The translations under genes were made by a program, and so were the position numbers. The notes beneath the pieces were generated by a model. That model worked only from the letters and a program-made list of their open reading frames with translations. It had not been told where the DNA came from and did not search any database. Below are positions 41,817 to 44,877 of a stretch of DNA of 44,877 bases, piece after piece. Position 1 is the first letter of the stretch; every line of letters begins with the position of its first letter. This stretch comes from an uncultured Lachnospiraceae bacterium. GTDB taxonomy: Bacteria; Bacillota; Clostridia; Lachnospirales; Lachnospiraceae. The stretch spans positions 1 through 44,877 of the forward strand of contig CANQHZ010000022.1 in assembly GCA_947623805.1 (NCBI GenBank). The letters run 5' to 3'.

Positions 41817-42602
41817 TTATTGAGACTGTTTCCACACCATCCATGGCGCATCACCTGATGAAATCATTTTTTCCAGCTGCTGCATATCTCTTTGTGTATC
41901 CATGCATTTCCAGAAACCAAAATGTCTATATGCCATCAGCTGGCCGGCAGCCGAAACCATCTCAAGCGGCCTTTTTTCAAACACAGTAGTATCATCTTCC
42001 AGATAATCAAATATTTCCGGATTCAGTACCATATATCCAGCATTTACAACTCCGCCATCCTTTTTATTTTTTTCGCGGAATTTGCTTATTATGCCATTAT
42101 CATCAATTTCAAGGACACCAAACTGCTGTCCTACATTTACAGCCGTTATCGTGGCAATTTTACCATGTGATTTATGAAATTCAGCCAATTCCCGTATATT
42201 TACATCCGAAACGCCATCGCCATACGTAAGCATAAATGCTTCATCCCCTATATAGGGCTGGACTCTTTTTATTCGCCCTCCTGTCATAGTATTTAATCCG
42301 GTATCAACAATAGTAACTTTCCACGGCTCCGCGACATTTGAATGTATCTCCATACGGTTCTCTTTTGTAAAATCATATGTTATATCGCTGTTATACAGGT
42401 AATAATTGTTAAACCATTCCTTAATGATATGCTGCTTATATCCGGCACATATTATAAATTCATTAAAACCGTAATGTGAATACTCTTTCATAATATGCCA
42501 TAAAATCGGTTTCCCGCCTATTTCAATCATTGGTTTCGGTTTCAAATGGCTGTATTCACTTATACGCGTACCGTATCCGCCTGCTAAGATTACTACCTTC
42601 AT
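41817..42602 (-). CDS. rfbF: Glucose-1-phosphate cytidylyltransferase
   Basis: A 261-aa nucleotidyltransferase of the RfbF type: VVILAGGYGTRISEYS for nucleotide binding, KPKPMIEIGGKPILWHIMK, LTYGDGVSDV for the metal-binding Asp, VNAGYMVLNPEIFDYL, and WKCMDTQRDM near the end. It joins CTP and glucose-1-phosphate to CDP-glucose, the entry step to CDP-dideoxyhexoses. It is the first gene of the locus, behind a perfect TATAAT and a leader of about 107 nt. AAAGGA lies 10 nt before the ATG. Confidence 0.95.
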   Translation of the reverse strand: MKVVILAGGYGTRISEYSHLKPKPMIEIGGKPILWHIMKEYSHYGFNEFIICAGYKQHIIKEWFNNYYLYNSDITYDFTKENRMEIHSNVAEPWKVTIVDTGLNTMTGGRIKRVQPYIGDEAFMLTYGDGVSDVNIRELAEFHKSHGKIATITAVNVGQQFGVLEIDDNGIISKFREKNKKDGGVVNAGYMVLNPEIFDYLEDDTTVFEKRPLEMVSAAGQLMAYRHFGFWKCMDTQRDMQQLEKMISSGDAPWMVWKQSQ

Positions 42603-42651
42603 TAATATTTTTTCCTTTCATGTTTTGCTCATAATGGTCTCAATCTTTCAA

Positions 42652-42669
42652 TGCAAAATGCTTTTTGCA
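42652..42669 (-). promoter_or_regulatory. Leader palindrome of the glycan operon
   Basis: TGCAAAA / TTTTGCA arms (7 bp each, perfect) with a 4-nt centre, about 40-57 nt downstream of the predicted start site of the rfbF operon. It could be an operator or an RNA hairpin. Confidence 0.35.
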
Positions 42670-42715
42670 AGCTGACTTACCTTAAAATTGTGGCTTGTTT
42701 TTTAATTATTTGTGT

Positions 42716-42739
42716 ATTATACTAATTTATTTTAACATA
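42716..42739 (-). promoter_or_regulatory. Promoter of the glycan operon (rfbF first)
   Basis: Perfect TATAAT -10 on the minus strand (42716-42721). The -35 is poor: TTAAAT fits only with an 18-bp spacer. The AT-rich upstream stretch may serve as an UP element. Confidence 0.55.
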
Positions 42740-42899
42740 ATTTAACATTTATTCAACATAATTATTCTTAATATTCCAAAATCTTATTTCCGGAGGTTTT
42801 ATAGACAATGAACCTTAATGATATGTGTGAAGACTTTCATTATGATTTAGTCCAATAGAAGACTCAATGGTAAAAATAAAAAATGAACATTAAACAAAA

Positions 42900-42928
42900 A
42901 AGGGCGATAAGCCTATGGCTCCGCCCTT
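42900..42928. terminator. Two-way hairpin terminator, mainly for the AAA gene
   Basis: AAGGGCG / CGCCCTT with inner AGCC / GGCT; followed by U6 on the minus-strand transcript (after the AAA gene) and a weaker TTATTTT on the plus strand. Confidence 0.75.
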
Positions 42929-43068
42929 ATTTTCTGGATGGGAAATGTTGATTTTGACCGAATGAATAAATTCTGCACCGTGTCGCAGGTGTCTTTTCGT
43001 CATCGGTGTTAACCGCAAGCAATGCCTTGATAAGCGTAAACGCTAAATAATAGGATGTAGTCATCCCC

Positions 43069-44661
43069 CTACACAACCGCCTCCACAATCAACTTTCCTC
43101 CAGCCTGTATTTCTTTCACGCCAACCTCTTTATTCTTGTTGAAATTGAAGCTGAGCAAATATCCTTTATCCTGATGATAATAATCAAGATATTCTGAAAG
43201 CTGTTTTTCGCCCCTTTCATTATACTCATTGCCATGCCATATCTTGAGCTCAATGATAAACTGCTCGCCGTGATAATCGACTACAATATCCGTGCGTTTA
43301 TCATTTCTTGTCCGCGCCTCAATATAGTAATTGCCTGCTCCGTTAATAATAGGGCGCAGATACATCAAAAACAGCTTGCGTCCATTATCCTCAATAAAAC
43401 TGTCAGTATTTTTGCCATAAATATCCCCGAAAGTTGTCACAAATTTGCGCATCACAGCATCCATATCAAGCCTGCCATTATTGATAAAACTGCTCTTATT
43501 GCGCTTTGCTTCCTGGATTATTGCATTAGAGAGTTCCTCCTCCGAATAAAAATAGTTGTAAAGGCGCGTTTCAAAAATGCGATTGGCAATCCGCACTTTA
43601 CCATCACTGTCAACAGCATAGCCAAACATACATGCCAAATCAATCTCTTTTGTATCTGAATTATACGAAAATTCGCTTCCATTAAATAATATCGAATAAA
43701 ACATTTTCTTCATCTCCGGGAAGGTATCGAGATGACGAATCATGCTTTCAAACAATGTAATATTCTTAGTCTGCAGTCTCCTGACAGCGCTTATGACACC
43801 TGCATTTGACCAGATTTTGTCCTGACCCTCAAACTCTTCATCTGCAGCCAGGTCTTCATCGATATATTTGCATATAGCCGACACCAGCACCGGATAGCCT
43901 GATGTGTACGCATATATCTCCTCTGACACAGCCTGTATATCCATTTCCGTGTGATAGTCAGCTTCATATTCTTCCAGCATGCCTGCAATCTGGCTTACAG
44001 AAAAACTCATGCTTATCTTAAAATCAGCCGCTATATTCCATGGACTGTTATACTGGTGTTCCGATTCAGGGCGCAGCTTTAATTTCAAGTTTTTGATATT
44101 ATATACCCCCGCCAAAATCACGGAATGAAAAATCGGCGCCTTATCGCGTTTCAAATAACGGGCCCGAAGCTGTGCCAAAAAATCAACAAAAACCTGATTA
44201 TTTGAAGCACTGTCAACCTCATCAATCATCAACACTATCGGGTGCAGGCTGCGGCCGCATATACTGCTGATACATTCAAACAGTTCCTCCAGCCCGCCAT
44301 CGGGATCATTGTCTTTAAAATCCGCCAGAGGTTTTTGCAGCTGCTCTTTGTCTTCCGCCTCCGTATAGCGAAACGCCTCACACAGTTTCCTTGCCAGCGC
44401 CCGCGAAAACACTGTGCTATTTGCAAATTTTTCTGTTTCCAACTCCTGAAAATCCAATGACAGGACTGTATATTCGTCTTTCAAATACTGCTCCAATGCC
44501 CTCAGCGTAGTCGTCTTTCCGTACTGACGTCCCCTGTTTATGACAAAATACTTTTTCCTGTCCACAAGTGTCTTTTTAATCTGCTCCATCCTGTCATCGA
44601 GCCGTACCATATAGTGTTCTTCCGGCCTGCACAAGCCTTCAGTATTAAAATAACGCGTCAT
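43069..44661 (-). CDS. AAA-ATPase with C-terminal PD-(D/E)XK nuclease-like domain
   Basis: A 530-aa protein. An AAA/STAND-like ATPase domain (Walker A GRQYGKT near 44-50, Walker B IVLMIDEVDSA near 145) fills about residues 20-330, followed by an all-helical region and a C-terminal PD-(D/E)XK core: RTDIVVDYHGEQFIIELKIWHG with Asp near 458 and ELK near 471. This is the AAA_34/PDDEXK_9 type common in Lachnospiraceae and Bacteroidetes, often in many copies per genome; function is not established. ATG 44661 is preferred since AGGTGG precedes it; the frame extends to GTG 44673. It has its own promoter and terminator and no evident link to the glycan locus. Confidence 0.85.
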   Translation of the reverse strand: MTRYFNTEGLCRPEEHYMVRLDDRMEQIKKTLVDRKKYFVINRGRQYGKTTTLRALEQYLKDEYTVLSLDFQELETEKFANSTVFSRALARKLCEAFRYTEAEDKEQLQKPLADFKDNDPDGGLEELFECISSICGRSLHPIVLMIDEVDSASNNQVFVDFLAQLRARYLKRDKAPIFHSVILAGVYNIKNLKLKLRPESEHQYNSPWNIAADFKISMSFSVSQIAGMLEEYEADYHTEMDIQAVSEEIYAYTSGYPVLVSAICKYIDEDLAADEEFEGQDKIWSNAGVISAVRRLQTKNITLFESMIRHLDTFPEMKKMFYSILFNGSEFSYNSDTKEIDLACMFGYAVDSDGKVRIANRIFETRLYNYFYSEEELSNAIIQEAKRNKSSFINNGRLDMDAVMRKFVTTFGDIYGKNTDSFIEDNGRKLFLMYLRPIINGAGNYYIEARTRNDKRTDIVVDYHGEQFIIELKIWHGNEYNERGEKQLSEYLDYYHQDKGYLLSFNFNKNKEVGVKEIQAGGKLIVEAVV

Positions 44662-44737
44662 TGCAACCACCACCTAAACATAATCTTTCCCTCTGCCTGC
44701 CCTATCCCATCCCCGCCTCTCTTAACTTAATGATTTT

Positions 44738-44766
44738 ATTATATGGCATATTGGGAATTTTTACAA
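44738..44766 (-). promoter_or_regulatory. Promoter of the AAA-ATPase gene
   Basis: TTGTAA -35 (44761-44766), 17-bp spacer, perfect TATAAT -10 (44738-44743), on the minus strand. The 216 bp right of the gene hold nothing else I can call. Confidence 0.75.
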
Positions 44767-44877
44767 TGATTTATACGGATTTGTTTATAAATCTTTCTAT
44801 CTCGGAAGTTTGACAGCCTAATTATCTTTCCATAACAGCCGTACACCCTTTAACCCTTTATAAAGACTGGATTTTCA

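Larger units (their letters stand above)
42603..43068. other. Intergenic region upstream of rfbF and downstream of the AAA gene
   Basis: 466 bp without a convincing gene. It holds the rfbF promoter (42716-42721), a leader palindrome (42652-42669), an AT-rich stretch with repeated AACATAATT-like words (42735-42765), a plus-strand mini-frame of 16 codons at 42808-42858 behind GGAGG (too short to call), the two-way hairpin at 42900-42928, and about 110 bp with no recognised content. Confidence 0.7.

Noticed and set aside
42808-42858. 16-codon plus-strand frame behind GGAGG
   Set aside because: Too short, no similarity I can name, no clear plus-strand promoter; kept only as a remark in the intergenic entry.

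Overview
This window looks like chromosome of a Gram-positive anaerobe of the Clostridia, most probably Lachnospiraceae. The basis is AGGAGG-type ribosome binding sites, CGAAC-N4-GTTC-like SOS boxes, YczE/YitT, LCP and FIST-type proteins, and no outer-membrane genes. No rRNA, tRNA, CRISPR array or insertion sequence was found. Every confident gene except one (15.6-17.2 kb) is on the minus strand.

Layout. 0-5 kb: the start of a radical-SAM DNA modification/repair protein (runs off the left edge) behind a promoter with two LexA-like boxes; then an operon of two c-di-GMP enzymes (FIST-GGDEF, then PAS-degenerate GGDEF-EAL) and an XRE regulator. 5-11 kb: a SulP transporter, a RelB/DinJ-PIN toxin-antitoxin pair, and a DUF1538 membrane protein with a tandem P-II-like protein, separated by a 164-bp inverted-repeat element whose helices are partly mutually exclusive. 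11-17 kb: an htrA-clpX-yczE-methyltransferase operon and, divergently, a membrane GGDEF protein. 17-28 kb: general envelope genes (glmS, GT2 enzymes, LCP ligase, undecaprenyl-phosphate sugar transferase, GtrA) and an alpha-phosphoglucomutase.

28.4-42.6 kb is the most interesting part: a 13-gene minus-strand run behind a perfect TATAAT. It carries rfbF, rfbH and rfbG for CDP-4-keto-3,6-dideoxyglucose; an acetolactate-synthase-like TPP enzyme (recalling YerE of the yersiniose pathway); a DRE-TIM aldolase fused to an unrecognised C-terminal domain; a dehydroquinate-synthase-like sugar-phosphate cyclase; an SDR; a small VOC protein; a zinc-finger C-methyltransferase-like protein; an NAD-dependent epimerase; an FkbM methyltransferase with a G10 tract in codons 13-16; and a GtrB/GtrA pair. 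I read this as a surface-glycan locus making an unusual sugar, probably branched-chain and/or carbocyclic, attached as a side branch. It may be phase-variable. The phosphoglucomutase just downstream would supply glucose-1-phosphate to RfbF; the sugar transferase, GT2 enzymes and LCP protein at 19-26 kb would build the main chain and fix it to peptidoglycan.

The right edge holds a separately promoted AAA-ATPase/PD-(D/E)XK protein. Functions are read from motifs and family knowledge; no database search was run.
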